From NCBI GenBank assembly GCA_000729835.1, contig JFHB01000019.1:186001-250000 (forward strand): 64,000 bases of DNA, given 5' to 3'. Under the pieces are notes generated by a model. It saw nothing but the letters and a program-made list of their open reading frames with translations, was not told where the DNA came from and did not search any database. The stretch's first letter is position 1. Each line of letters begins with the position of its first letter. Below, in pieces: positions 21,052 to 32,339 of this stretch. Source of the DNA: Atkinsonella hypoxylon (taxonomy: Eukaryota; Ascomycota; Sordariomycetes; Hypocreales; Clavicipitaceae). Made by a program: the position numbers and the translations under genes.

Positions 21052-22135
21052 TTACTCCTCAACAACGTTGCCCTTCTCGGAGACGTACAGACCGTCCAGG
21101 AACTGTGGCACACGGTCAGCAATTGAATTCAAGACATGGAAAGCAGGAGAATCGTCCCGATTGTCATCCAAGCAGAGCTATGTAACAAAGGGAGCCAAGC
21201 GGGTATAGTATAGCGTGCCGCACCTTTCGAATATCCTTGTTGCGGACCTTGCAGATCTGCTGGATGTCGGCAGCGCTTTGGGAGACGCGCTCCAGGGAGT
21301 TGCCGGTGAGGATGAGCTCATCCTTCTGGCTCTTTGACAGCTCGACATCGACGCCCTCTTGCATGACGACGCGTCGGACAATCTTCTCGCCGATGAAGTT
21401 TCGGATCTCGACCTCCCAGAGACCGGTCTCCTTGCTCTGATCCAGGTTGACGTTGATGGGGAAATGGGCGTAGACGTATCTCATCTTGTACTTGAATCCC
21501 TTGGTGACTCCGATGACCATGTTGTTGATGATCGATCGGACGGTACGCAGGGTGGCGACGTTCTTACGGTTGCCATGGTGGATCTCGATCGAAATGGTGT
21601 TCTTCTTGGGGTGGCCGAAGTTGACGGCCAGGTGGCCCAGGTTCTTGGTGAGCTTGCCTCGGGGACCCTCGACGGTGACATTTCTGGACTTGATGCCGAC
21701 CTTGACTGCAGACGCATGGGCGTTAGTTTCTTCTTCTCGGTTAAACAACAACTATATCCAACCCTCGTCAAATCTTTCAATTTTCTCCGATATTGCGCCC
21801 GTTTCGAGTACCGGAGAGGAGAGGGGAGTCTCTTCTGTCTGCGATGCCCATTCACCTCTTCCAATCCAGCCAATTTCTCAACCGTAATTACAACATCGTC
21901 ATCACTCGAATTCCTTCTAATCGCACATATCCATTCCGTAATAAGGCGCAAAGCGACAGAACAGGAAACTTTCTCCCCTCCTCTCCCGTTCGAAATAGCT
22001 GCGGCATCTCGGAGAAAAAAAAAATTTTTCGTCGAGCTGGTTGGTGTTTAGGGTTTTTTTTTTTTTTTTTTTTTTTGCAAATCACGTACCCCCCTCAGGG
22101 ATTTCAAGGAGCTCCTGAGAATGAATATACTTCAT
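21052..22135 (-). CDS. RPL9: 60S ribosomal protein L9 (uL6)
   Basis: Structural protein of the large cytosolic ribosomal subunit. Exons 22135-22090, 21705-21224 and 21102-21052 give 192 residues, the normal length. The first exon encodes MKYIHSQELLEIPEG, the second starts VKVGIKSRNVTVEGPRG, and the short last exon encodes FLDGLYVSEKGNVVEE, all as expected for eukaryotic L9. Intron 1 is 384 nt, the longest in the window, and includes an A/T run (T on the plus strand at 22055-22077). Intron 2 is 121 nt. Short N-terminal exon plus long first intron is usual for fungal ribosomal-protein genes. The exon boundaries follow from phase (1, then 0) and from the conserved protein. Confidence 0.97.
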
Positions 22136-22849
22136 CCTGCCGGTTGTGAGTTGGGGATGTCGGTGGGTGAGGTTGTCGTAGCGTCGTCGGGCGGCGAAAT
22201 CACGACGGGACTTCAATTCGTCTTGCGAAAATCGTGTGGGCGGGAAAAGTTCTAGGGCTCGCTGCACGTGAGGGCACAAAAAAGTGCCGCCGCCGAAGTT
22301 GACCCGGGTGGTTGTGGTTGGACTTGCTGGGTGGGGCCGTGCCGGCAGCGGTTCGACAAGCGAGCCCTTGGGTGAGTGGTGTGCGTCACGTGATGAGTTG
22401 TTGGTATCTTCGGGCTTCTTAATTGGATGAAAGACCCTCGAGACTATTAAGGGAAAGGAAAGTAATATGGAAGCAATTGTACAAGGAGTTCATTATTTTT
22501 TTTTTATCTTAATACTTATCATGGCAATTCTATTGATGCTGTTCGACACATGAACTTCCCGGACGGAGCTTCCCTAGGTAGGGTGGGGGGTGGGGGAGCG
22601 CCGGGCCAGTCTGACCGGGGGGCCAACAACCACGCCTCAACCTCCAAGCTCGAGTCGTAACTAACTAGTAGAAGAATAGATACGTCAGCGCCATGATAGG
22701 TCCCCCATCCATGACGAACGACACCACATCTCCAGCTCACCCATCACTCACGCCATCGCCCCGCAGCCAAAGAAGATAAAACAGTAGAAGAAGAATAGAA
22801 AAGCACCTCTCCGCCCGAGGCGCGCGCGCGTCCCCGTCCCCGTCCAACC
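22136..22849. promoter_or_regulatory. Divergent promoter region RPL9 / VPS26
   Basis: A 714-base region drives RPL9 leftward and VPS26 rightward. It has a T-run at 22496-22505, and a C-rich stretch (CCCCGTCCCCGTCC) directly before the VPS26 ATG. No known box is assigned with confidence. Confidence 0.5.
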
Positions 22850-23878
22850 ATGTCCTACTTCTTCTCCACCCCCGTCGACATCGACGTCGTCCTCGAAGAT
22901 GCCGACGACCGGTCCATGGTCGACGTCAAGCTCGACAAGAACCGCCGCGAGAAAGCCCCCCTGTACATGGACGGCGAATCCGTCAAGGGCGCCGTCACCG
23001 TCCGTCCCAAGGATGGCAAGCGCCTCGAGCACACGGGCATCAAGGTCCAATTCATCGGCACAATCGAGATGTTCTTTGACCGCGGCAATCACTACGAATT
23101 CCTCTCTTTAGTCCAGGAACTCGCCGCGCCGGGGGAGCTGCAGCACCCGCAGACCTTTGACTTCAACTTCAAGAACGTCGAGAAGCAGTACGAGTCGTAC
23201 AATGGCATCAACGTCAAGCTGCGGTACTTTGTGCGCGTCACCGTCTCGCGCCGCATGGCCGATGTCATTCGCGAAAAGGACATCTGGGTCTACAGCTACC
23301 GCATCCCGCCTGAGATGAACAGCAGTATCAAGATGGACGTGGGCATCGAGGACTGTCTGCACATCGAGTTTGAGTACAGCAAGAGTAAATATCATCTCAA
23401 GGACGTCATCGTGGGTCGCATATATTTCCTGCTCGTCCGCCTCAAGATCAAGCACATGGAACTGTCTATCATCCGGAGAGAAACCACTGGTGCGGCGCCA
23501 AACCAGTACAATGAAAGTGAGACGCTTGTCCGCTTCGAGATCATGGACGGTTCACCATCCAGAGGGGAAACTATTCCTATTCGTTTGTTCCTGGGCGGTT
23601 TCGACCTGACGCCTACGTTTCGCGACGTGAACAAGAAATTCTCTACGAGATACTACCTCAGTTTGGTCCTCATTGACGAGGGTACGTTTGATTTCTCACG
23701 TACCATGTCGGATCGTGGCATTGTTTACTAACTGTCCTCAGATGCTCGTCGATATTTCAAACAATCCGAAATCATTCTCTTCCGTCAAGCCCCTGAAGGT
23801 CTCTCCGAAAACACGGGCGGTGGTCTACAATCTCTTCCTGCTCCAAATGAGGCCAAAATGGCCACAGCACAAGCCTAG
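22850..23878 (+). CDS. VPS26: Retromer complex subunit VPS26 (arrestin fold)
   Basis: Cargo-recognition core subunit of retromer, which with VPS35 and VPS29 returns receptors from endosomes to the Golgi. Exons 22850-23681 and 23742-23878 (phase 1 join, 60-nt intron with CTAAC branch site) give 322 residues. Diagnostic sequence includes GESVKGAVTVRPKDGKRLEH, GIKVQFIGTIEMFFDRGNHY, PGELQHPQTFDFNFKNVEK and the C-terminal RRYFKQSEIILFR. Length is close to human VPS26 and shorter than yeast Pep8, which carries insertions. The ATG at 22850 starts MSYFFSTPVDID, the usual N-terminus in filamentous fungi. Confidence 0.97.
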
Positions 23879-24319
23879 TTTTTCCCAGGCATTTTCATGG
23901 ACTTATTCCATCATTCCTGCTGCCTGCTGCCTGCGCCTGTAAACTTATCCTCCTGTTGTGTCCATTTGACTATTCGTATTCTAGCATACGGCTCGGCGTT
24001 GGGTTACTGAGGATGTTTTCTCTTTCATTTTCATTCCATGTACGTCCATTGACAGGTATACCATACACCGTGGATTCTGCGCATAAAGCTTGAAGTGCGG
24101 AAATTCTTGAAGCTTGTGCTCTTCTCTCGTCCTTGAGCATGAATCAATTCCCTATGTGCCTATGTCGTTGCCCCAGGGTATCCAACCCATGAGCCTTTTG
24201 GTGTCAAGGTAATAAAAATGTGAAAATTCTAGTCTACAACAAGGATTTCTTGAACCGAACCCAGTTTTCCCTTAAAATACTCCAAACAAATTTCGTCGCT
24301 CGTGTTCCCAGTCGCGGCT
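23879..24319. other. Convergent 3' intergenic region
   Basis: The 3' ends of VPS26 and NUP120 face each other over 441 bases. No ORF or repeat of note. Confidence 0.6.
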
Positions 24320-27300
24320 CTATAGCTCCATTACATCACTTGACTCGAATCCAAACTGATCATTTTGAATGGCGGCAATCCTATCCAGCTCGTCTTGGTA
24401 TTGTTTGCGAATGTCGGCCAGTGAGACAACCTTGCGTTTACTAGCGCCGTCGCCATTTTGATGCAACGCTGGCGGGCCCTCGTCAAATATCCATGCTTGC
24501 TTGGGATCCACGCAGCTGAGAGCGTTAATCAGCAAGAGATACTGTCTTGTTACGGGAGTGTCTAGAACATCATCGCCGGTGATCTTATCCCCTTCGCCAG
24601 CCAACTTGAGTTTTTGGATGCGATCGAGGAGAACGGAGGCAGCGCCACGATAGTTGTTGCGCTTGATGCGCCATGAGTAGAGTACTTGATGGTATGGGAA
24701 GCCCTGTACGGGATCCGTCGTACTTCGACATTTGGCAGCCAGTATGTCATCCACATCCTGCTGCATGCCCGGAAATGGTAGGGAAACGAGCTCGGTACTG
24801 TGGCATGTTTCACACATCTTACCAACGAGTTTCCGAAGGCTAGACTGCTTCAAGACGTCATCTTTCATTGACAGAAGGCTTGTGTGTGCCAATTCATACT
24901 GTGACGTCGCTAATGCGGCATTGAATAGACGGCTGAGCATTTCCACTTTGGCAGATGAGCTGTCTTTAGCAGCTCCTAAGAACTGTATAGCCAGTCTGGC
25001 AAAGTCGACTACATAAGAGTAGACTCTCTGGGACTCATAGAGTGCCACAATGTGTGAATAGTACATTGCTTGGCCACTGTTAAGAAGATTCCACTCCGTG
25101 TCTCCTAGAAGTCCGCAGCTGTGTCTGTCACTGGGCATGCTTTCCGTACCTGTAAATCATCATGAGCATTCTGGTCGTTGGCCTTAAGTTCTAAGAAGGC
25201 TTTCAGACAAATTTAAACTTACCCATTCCAATGGCCGCCCTCCTGAAGCTGATTGCTGCCGATTCGAAATCATTTAGTGATAATTGAACTCGGCCAAGAA
25301 CGTAGACAGAAAAAGGGTTCTGGTCGCTATACGGATTGAGTTCTAGTGCGAGGTCGGCTCGACCTTGCTTTATCAGCGCGCATTGAATCAATGCTGGTGA
25401 TATCTCGATATCACTATCAGTTGCGCAGAGGTTACTAATCAGGTCTGTGATGCTACTAGAGAGTGGCTCCTTCTTGACATCATCAAAGCCAAGTAGGTGT
25501 CCGAGGTTGGCTTCTAGAGCTGTCGCTAGTTGTGAATCGTCAACGCCCTTCTTTGACTGTGATGATGAGGCTGGGTTTATATGACCAAGAGGTATTGAAA
25601 GTTCCGTATCAGCCAGCCATTTCAAGAGCTCTAGTCTCTTCAGAGCTGCTAAAAGTTTTCGAAAGACTGGGCCAATGTCAACTCGGTGGTGGAGGGCATC
25701 CTCCTCGTTGTCAAATTCAAACTCCATGTGCACCAAAAGAATGAGCTGGCTGAAGCAAATGTTCCATTGCAGTGCAATGTCATCCCGTGCACCCTTCGTG
25801 ATCAACTTCAGACCGAATTTTGTCAGAGGATGCCGTAGATGTCGCCTTCTTGCTTCCACTGGTGCCGCAATCAAATCCAGAAAATGTGTGTACAAGTCAT
25901 CAGAGACGATAGCAAAGTTTGCGCCGAGAACATCCACGATCTGAGCACAATCTTCATCCGTGATTCCGCGCCAAAAACCAGCTTTGTCTGAAAAGTACTG
26001 AATGCGCTCTAAGTCGGTCTTGGACGAGTCATCGAATATCTCGCATCTTAAAGCTGCTCGAGCTAGTTGGATATAGTTGTCTGAAAGCCCGTCTACAAAT
26101 GACAAGGCTGCACTGACGAGGGCTGCTTTCTGAACGTTTTCCTCGTCAGCTGAAGAGAGATTGTGATACAGGCGCTCCAACTCGCTGCACTGTCTGATAG
26201 CAGAAACGAGATCAGTGCAGACAACCCATGCGAAGTCAGCTTCGGCATCAATTACTAAACCGATTGCCTCCCCTCGTTGTCGGTCGAGCTCGAGCAGAAG
26301 TCGGAAAAACCGCCGCCATTGTGTTTCGCTAGATGCGCGAAATTGTTCGTAATCCATGGCGCCTGATGAACCTCTATCCAGTGATGCAGTGGCGCCCAAC
26401 ACGGAACAAATGGACTCAGCCAGGCCACGACCCTTGCTGTTGTCTTTTAGTGTTCCCAGGCCGCGTTCGTAAATACATAAAGCAGTTTCAAGAGTGGCTT
26501 TGGTGAATCGACCTGGTTGCAGGATGCACTGCAACCACTTCTCCGTCACATCTGTCGGGTCACATGGCCCTGATGTCTGGACAGGTGTGAGTCCAGCATC
26601 AGGATATACACCGTCCCAATTCTCCTCCCATGACTGCGTCATATTTTTTCTGTCCAGCTCCAGCCTCTTCACTCTATAGGTCATGTTATTCTTCCATAGC
26701 GTCCACAGATTGATAGACCCCTCCGCCGGTGAGGCCAGGACAAAATCGGCCAGTGTCCATATGTCTGAAGATGATGGTGTTGAAGGTATCAGCGTGGCCC
26801 CGGGGAACAGGTCATCCACAATGACCGTGTATGGATCCTTGGCAATGATCTTCCAGAACTTAAACTCACCCAATCCAATGGGTGAGTATGTCGCGCAAAT
26901 CCTTTGACCTCGGCTTCGGCCCACGATCTGCACCAAATTCGACAGGGATGGATCGATTGCCCATTTTCCCAGCTCTTGCGGTGCCCTCTCCACGTTCAGC
27001 AGATCGCCTGTGAATAGAATCTGGCCATCCTCAACATTCCAAATACGGATTCGATGATCGAGACAGATAGTAATGGCAAATAAGCAGCCCCCAACTCCAA
27101 AATCCGTTACTTGGACTGATGTGGCAGCGCTATATTCCATGTTGACCTTTCCGTATTTGATGGTGTGGTTACCTTGAAACGGCAGTAAGCTTCGCAAATT
27201 CTGCGCCCATCCTTGAACGTTGAAGAAGGACTCCTTCCAGATACCCGGGGAAGCTAGGCTTCTTTATTAGCAAGCGTTAGCCATCATGAATAACTACTCT

Positions 27301-27944
27301 AATAACTTACAGTCATTGCTCTTGGTTTTGTCCAGGCGGATCATGCCACCATCGCTCACAGTAATGAGCAGCATGTTAGCCGTTACGGCTACCATACGAT
27401 GTGGACTTTTGAAACTCAATCCAGCAGGGGATTGGGCCTTGCACAAATCCGATAGCACTGCATCGAGTGCTGCTCTTTTCCGAAAGAAGTCTGGCCGTAG
27501 CGTGAATGTATAAACCTGTGACGATTGGTCCAGGACGAAGACACAAAGTGCGTCATGCTCTTCGGGGTCAGAAAATGCGACGCAACCTGCTTGGATCGGA
27601 ACGCTGAGGTTGAAGTTCAATATGAGCGGCGCATCAGCGGTTTTGTCCTGTTTGCACACGTCCACTACCCTGACGCTTAGCACTGTGCCATCTTCGAGAA
27701 CTCGCCACAGGAAGCTACGCGGCGCATCGTGCCACTTCCGGTGGTAAATAGATGATGCTGAGGCTAGATTTCTGGATCGGAAAGTCGTCTCGTCCTCGGC
27801 CAGTGGCTCATGAGCATTGCGTCGTTGACTGCGGCTGTTGCTGTTCTTGGAGGGTACCCGGATATTGACGACCGATGTGGTAGAGGAAGGCTCAAGATTC
27901 AAGCGTGTCTCTTTGAAGAGATACTGGATCTCACCTGAGTCCAT
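24320..27944 (-). CDS. NUP120: Nucleoporin Nup120 (Nup160 family), Y-complex
   Basis: Scaffold nucleoporin of the Y (Nup84/Nup107) complex on both faces of the nuclear pore. Exons 27944-27311, 27253-25223 and 25149-24320 give 1164 residues; both introns (57 and 73 nt) are phase 1. The N-terminal half is the beta-propeller, beginning YLFKETRLNLEPSS and containing RSFLWRVLEDGTVLSVRVVD and FGVGGCLFAITICLDHRIRI. The C-terminal half is alpha-solenoid and ends near QNDQFGFESSDVMEL. The fold order and the N-terminal motif match filamentous-fungal Nup120. The frame is open for 61 codons upstream of the chosen ATG but has no ATG there, so MDSGEIQY is the first possible start in this exon. An upstream exon cannot be excluded. 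Confidence 0.88.
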
Positions 27945-28605
27945 TTCGCCGCCATAAAGCGAGCTACGGCCACTTGATGCGGAAGGCGGGGAAAGTAAGT
28001 CTTCGATATGTGATCGCTGCCGTTGCTGCAATGGAAGTTTGCGATCGCGTTTCGCAGACTGCTGTTTCGAGGTCGCGATTGCGCTAACCGGAAAGGGAAA
28101 CCAGCTCAATTTGCAACTACCCTGCACACCACGGCGAGTTTAGGACTCGAAACTCACATGTTTTGTAATTTCCTTTGGGTAGTATGATTCCGTCAATCTC
28201 GTAGTAATTTATCTGGATGATTGATTTCATCTTGTGTCTTTTTTTTTTTTTTTTTTGGGATGGAGTATGTGTGTGCCTTTTTATTGTGCTTCTTGACTTA
28301 CCATGGCTGTGATGCAATCAAACGCTTTCAAGGCTCATCAAAATCACCAGATACACATGAGTATGAACAAGAAGGTTAACCCGAACACTATACCCACTAC
28401 CAGGGTTGACCTCTACGCATCGAGCCTTGAGCGGCGCAACCATCACATCAGAAATAAGAACCACAGGTCGAAGCAGAAAACAAAGCTCAATTGATAGGAT
28501 AACGGCCAACTAGCTAGATTTAAAAGCACCCAAACCAGCAACGCCAGAAATTATGCGAATTCATCCATGATCTCGTCGTGAAATAGAGGAAAGCCCCTCA
28601 TCTCC
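27945..28605. other. Intergenic between NUP120 and RAD51
   Basis: Upstream region of NUP120 and 3' end of RAD51, both on the minus strand. Contains a T-run at 28238-28257. Short ORFs on either strand have no support. Confidence 0.5.
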
Positions 28606-29776
28606 TTAGTCCTTCTCCACGTCTTTAGGTGCAGGGTCACCAATGCCGTCCTCATTAATGGCAAATAAAGTATCGCTTTCAGGCAGACAAGGACTGTCGT
28701 AAATCTTGGCAATTCTTGTCTCGCCGCGCCCCTTCTTCAAGCTGATGCGAGTTGTACTCGCATGAGCAATAATATTGCCACCAATTGGCTTCTTCGGGTC
28801 AGGGTTGAACATTGCACTTGGGCCTCCATCCACCTGGGCAACAACCTGATTTGTAATCACCACGGCTATACCGAACTCATCGGCCAACCTTTGCAGCGTT
28901 CTCATGAACTTGGCCAGATGCGTCTGTCGGTTCGAAAGTTCCCCGCGGCCGCAAAAGTCCGTCCGATACAGGGACGTTGCACTATCAACCACTAAAAGGG
29001 AGAATCGGGTCTCGCACATCATGGCTGCTGCTTGGTTCAGCAGCTGGAGCTGATGATCAGAGTTGTACGCACGGGCGTAGGCAACGTTATCGAGCACCTC
29101 CTCTCCCGATAGTCCGAAGCGGTTGGCTACCGCAAGCAGTCTCACAGGCCGGAATGTACCCTCCGTGTCGATATAGAGACATTTGCCTTCGCCGCCGCCC
29201 ATATCAAATGGGAGTTGGCATGTTACAGCCAAGGTATGACAGATTTGGCTCTTTCCTGTACGGAATTCGCCAAACAGTTCTGTGACCGATCCGGTCTCGA
29301 TACCGCCTGCGAGGAGGGTGTCTAAGTTCTTCGAGCCAGTTGTGATGGAAATAAGTTCGCTTCTGCGCTGATGCATTTCGGTGGCGGTCGTGAATCCCAT
29401 GGGAACCAGCTTTGAGGCTAATTTGAGGGGAGTCAGCTTGTTGAGCCTTCAGCAACACATGCAAATGATGACGCAAGAACTGACCTTCTGCTAAAATTTT
29501 TGTGGCTTTTTGCTCTGAAATGCCTTTGATCTGTTCCAGCATCCTGCGCGGAGTGTACGCAACGGACTCGACCGTATTGAAACCTCCATCCATGACGAGT
29601 TGGATATCACGTTTGGTTAAACCGGAAATACCCTATAAAAGTACTTGTCAATGGTTTTGCATCCATTAAACAGAACACGCGCGAAATACCTCCAATGCCG
29701 TGAGAGGAGTCGGAGCTCCAGGACCAGTCAAGCCTCCATCTTCGCCCGTTTGAGCCTCATCGTACTCCTCTGACAT
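28606..29776 (-). CDS. RAD51: DNA repair recombinase Rad51
   Basis: Nuclear RecA-family recombinase that forms filaments on single-stranded DNA and drives strand exchange in homologous recombination. Exons 29776-29690, 29632-29485 and 29417-28606 give 348 residues (introns 57 and 67 nt). The helix-hairpin-helix region (GISGLTKRDIQLVMDGG to KGISEQKATKILAEA) is in exon 2. Walker A is GEFRTGKS at 128-135 and Walker B LLVVD at 219-223. LYIDTEGTFRP and the C-terminal GETRIAKIYDSPCLPESDTL follow. EGKCLYIDTEGTFRPVR fits Rad51 better than Dmc1. The N-terminus is short and acidic (MSEEYDEAQTGEDGG). No ATG further upstream in frame was found before T/A-rich sequence. It corresponds to Neurospora mei-3 and Aspergillus uvsC. 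Confidence 0.97.
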
Positions 29777-30281
29777 CTCGATGTCGAATTGCGGGTGCTT
29801 GAAATTTTTTTTTTGCTTGAACCCCCTTGAGAGTATTGTGTTATTGTGTCGCAGTGAATGAGGATCTTCAGGATTGATAATTTAGTGTTGTTGCCAGTCG
29901 CGGTGGAACGCGCCTTGGCCAGGCATCAACGCCACCATGCTACGCCAAATCACGTGAACATGATTTACCTTCATTGAGTTGAGAGCTCTCATAATACAAG
30001 GTTACTAATCAATCACACCAGAGAGACAGAATCATAATGTTTGTAATTGAACTTCATTCCTATTATTTGTGTCGTTTCACTAGAGTACAATAGCCACATA
30101 CACCCAACTGGGTTCTGTAGATCCTGATAGGCCTCTCGCTTTCGTATGTAATTCCCATGCCTAGCAAGCGCAAAAATCGAGTGCATTTCATAAACGCCAC
30201 TGAGCCAGCTTCATGTAATCAAGACCAAAAATCAAGGGCCAGCAAGATGGCAATGCCGTGATGCCGAATGTTTTTTTACGC
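29777..30281. other. Intergenic between RAD51 and the HSP20 gene
   Basis: Upstream region of RAD51 and 3' end of the chaperone gene, both minus strand. Short run of T at 29805-29814; otherwise nothing recognised. Confidence 0.55.
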
Positions 30282-30911
30282 TCAGTTGATCAAGATGCGG
30301 CGAGTTTCGTGCTTTTTAGCTTTAGGCACGATGATGCTTAGAATACCATTGTGGAAATTGGCAGAGACTCCATCCTGATCAACGCGGGTGGGGAAGTTGA
30401 AGCTTCTGGAGAACTCGCCAGTTTTGCGCTCAGTCAGCCAGTACTTGGCATTATCTGCTGGCTTCTGCGTCCCGACGGACTTCTCAGGCTCAGCCGTGGT
30501 CGTGGTCGGAGTTGCGGGTGCGGAGTGTCCAGCGCTGGACCACTCCTCGTCCTCTTCATCTTCAACGGTAGGTTGTTTTGCCTTTGCCTTGCTGTCACCA
30601 TTGGAAGGTGAAGTTCCGGCAGAGTATCGGCGCTCTGATTTGCCACGAATTTGCAAGGTTTGGGGATCAGTGAAGTCAATGTTGACGTCTTCCTTGTTCA
30701 CCCCAGGAAGTTCACCGTACAGCTCAAATGCGTCGGCAGTCTCGCGAACATCGAATTTGGGTTGCCACTGGGGAAGACTGCTAGGGCGGCTGCATTGACG
30801 GCTAGACTGGTTGGTGTTGTCTTGGCGGTAGTTGTCGAAGTCGTCGAGAAGGCGGAACAAAGGGGTGAAGGATCTGTCCTGGTTGTAGAAGGCTTGAGGG
30901 AAGAACGCCAT
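30282..30911 (-). CDS. Small heat-shock protein, HSP20/HSP30 family
   Basis: ATP-independent holdase chaperone of the cytosol. A single exon encodes 209 residues. The N-terminus (MAFFPQAFYNQDRSFTPLFR) is the usual opening of filamentous-fungal Hsp30. The alpha-crystallin domain starts near residue 49 (WQPKFDVRETADAFELYGEL, PGVNKEDVNIDF). It is interrupted after QIRGKSER by about 60 residues of low complexity with an acidic patch (VEDEEDEEW). It resumes with YWLTERKTGEFSRSFNFP and ends SIIVPKAK then RRILIN, an I-x-I/V-type tail. The insertion is common in fungal Hsp30 proteins. Upstream, a GAA/TTC element, a CCCCT stress element and a TATA box fit heat and stress control. Confidence 0.95.
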   Translation of the reverse strand: MAFFPQAFYNQDRSFTPLFRLLDDFDNYRQDNTNQSSRQCSRPSSLPQWQPKFDVRETADAFELYGELPGVNKEDVNIDFTDPQTLQIRGKSERRYSAGTSPSNGDSKAKAKQPTVEDEEDEEWSSAGHSAPATPTTTTAEPEKSVGTQKPADNAKYWLTERKTGEFSRSFNFPTRVDQDGVSANFHNGILSIIVPKAKKHETRRILIN

Positions 30912-31034
30912 TGTGTGTGAGTGTGTTGGAGCGATAATATTATTGAGGTACTATGAAGAAGACGTTGCAAGTGAGAGAAAAAGTTGTGGGAAAGAGGCGG
31001 TGATGAGTCTCAAGGACTAGGAGCTGTTGCTGGT

Positions 31035-31064
31035 ATTGTGATTGTGATTGTGATTGTGATTGTG
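31035..31064. repeat. Hexamer repeat ATTGTG, 5 copies
   Basis: Five perfect ATTGTG units (CACAAT on the gene strand), about 125 bases upstream of the HSP20 start codon, probably in its 5' leader. Confidence 0.9.
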
Positions 31065-31140
31065 GTGGTTGTTGTTTTTTGTTGCTGTCTGATCTGACTG
31101 AGAAGAGAGAGTGGTTGGCTTGTAGGAGCTTGAGCGTTCC

Positions 31141-31146
31141 TTTATA
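31141..31146 (-). promoter_or_regulatory. TATA box of the HSP20 gene
   Basis: Reads TATAAA on the gene strand (ACTATAAAGGAA), about 230 bases before the ATG. This suits a stress-inducible gene with a leader of roughly 200 nt. Confidence 0.5.
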
Positions 31147-31163
31147 GTCAACAGAGGCAGCTC

Positions 31164-31168
31164 CCCCT
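31164..31168 (-). promoter_or_regulatory. STRE-like element (AGGGG) before the HSP20 gene
   Basis: CAGGGGGAG on the gene strand contains AGGGG, the core bound by Msn2/4-type zinc fingers in yeast. It is next to the TATA box. A 5-bp core is short, so this is only suggestive. Confidence 0.3.
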
Positions 31169-31343
31169 GACAGTCTTACCAACACAAATGGAAGCTATGG
31201 AACGGCAATGGAATGATACTGAATCAAGTAGATGATGCCGGAATCTGCCGGAATCAATTAGGAAGCAGCGAATTGCGTGTTTAGCGGCCTTTGTGCTGAC
31301 GCAGGCCTGTCGCGACATTGTCCAGGAGGTTGTGGCTGGTGCT

Positions 31344-31354
31344 GGAAACTTCTA
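31344..31354 (-). promoter_or_regulatory. Heat-shock element candidate
   Basis: GGAAACTTCTA contains GAAnnTTC (two inverted HSF1 half sites). A further GAA-TTC pair with one base less spacing lies at 31364-31370. The position, about 440 bases before the ATG of an HSP20 gene, is what makes it credible. Confidence 0.45.
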
Positions 31355-32339
31355 GGCACTCGCCGAAATTCGGTGGTCAGCGAAGCCAGCTTATTAAGCT
31401 TGGCCAGCATGGGAGGAATATTATGAGAACATTGGTCACAACAAAAGGCGTGTGCACGTGGATTGAACTAAACGTGATAGTTGAGCATTAAATTAGAGAT
31501 TTGCATCTAATTGCTGCGCTTGATACTTGCCAGTGTCGACTCTCTTTCTTTGTGTTTTGATCTGTTCGTGTGTCCCTCTCCTCTGCTGTGGGACTTACAG
31601 AGTACAGTACAGGGTCGTACCCCGCCTCGAGTACCTACCAGGTGGGTACAAATCTGGGCAGTTACCAGCCACAGCAGCTCTGAATACATCCAATACGGAC
31701 AGAGTCATGACGTCACGCTGCGTCGCGCTTCAACCGCCGCAGCTTTCTTTGGGAGGGTGGCTAGACGCCCATGTAGCGAATGGCACATAAGACGAAAGTA
31801 GTTTTTTGATCCTTTCCCTGTCTGTCTACATGGGCCACATCTAGTCTGGGATGCTCTCTATAGTTAGCGTCGCCACTCACAAGCCACCATTGCATTCAAC
31901 TACAACTCTACCGGAATCGCGAACGCAACGACGCCTACCGCATGCTCAGAGTCTCGAACCACATGGATTGATGTAATAAAACTTAAATTTTCGGCATCGT
32001 GGCCCATAACCTCCCTTCTTCGACGGTCCTCCCCGATTATCCTGTTACCCCGTGCTGCCTGCACTGTGACTGCGTTGTATCCAGAAATGCATTTCGCCTC
32101 AAAGTAAATCCTAGAAACATGTCCATTTCGAGCCAACCGCTATTCATGCTCTCGTCAGCTTCTCATGTCTTCTAATACTCATAAAATATTCAAGTTCAAG
32201 TTGAAAATCAAAACGAGCAGTCCTGTACGAGTCGTGCAGGGCTGTCTTTGGCTTGCCTGTGTTAAAAAACACATGTGGCATACAAACCAGGCTCGCCAGG
32301 TTCTCAAGACTGCTATTCGGTCATGTCATCTTCGATTCA

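Larger units (their letters stand above)
30912..32339. other. Upstream region of HSP20 gene and intergenic DNA
   Basis: The first 450 bases hold the chaperone promoter elements listed separately. From about 31450 to 32339 only short ORFs appear, such as 31511-31801 plus and 31900-32136 minus; none shows family features. Confidence 0.5.

Noticed and set aside
21895..21912. GTGATGA C-box-like sequence in RPL9 intron 1, as in a C/D snoRNA
   Set aside because: No CTGA D box at suitable distance on the same strand and no flanking complementary stem could be found.
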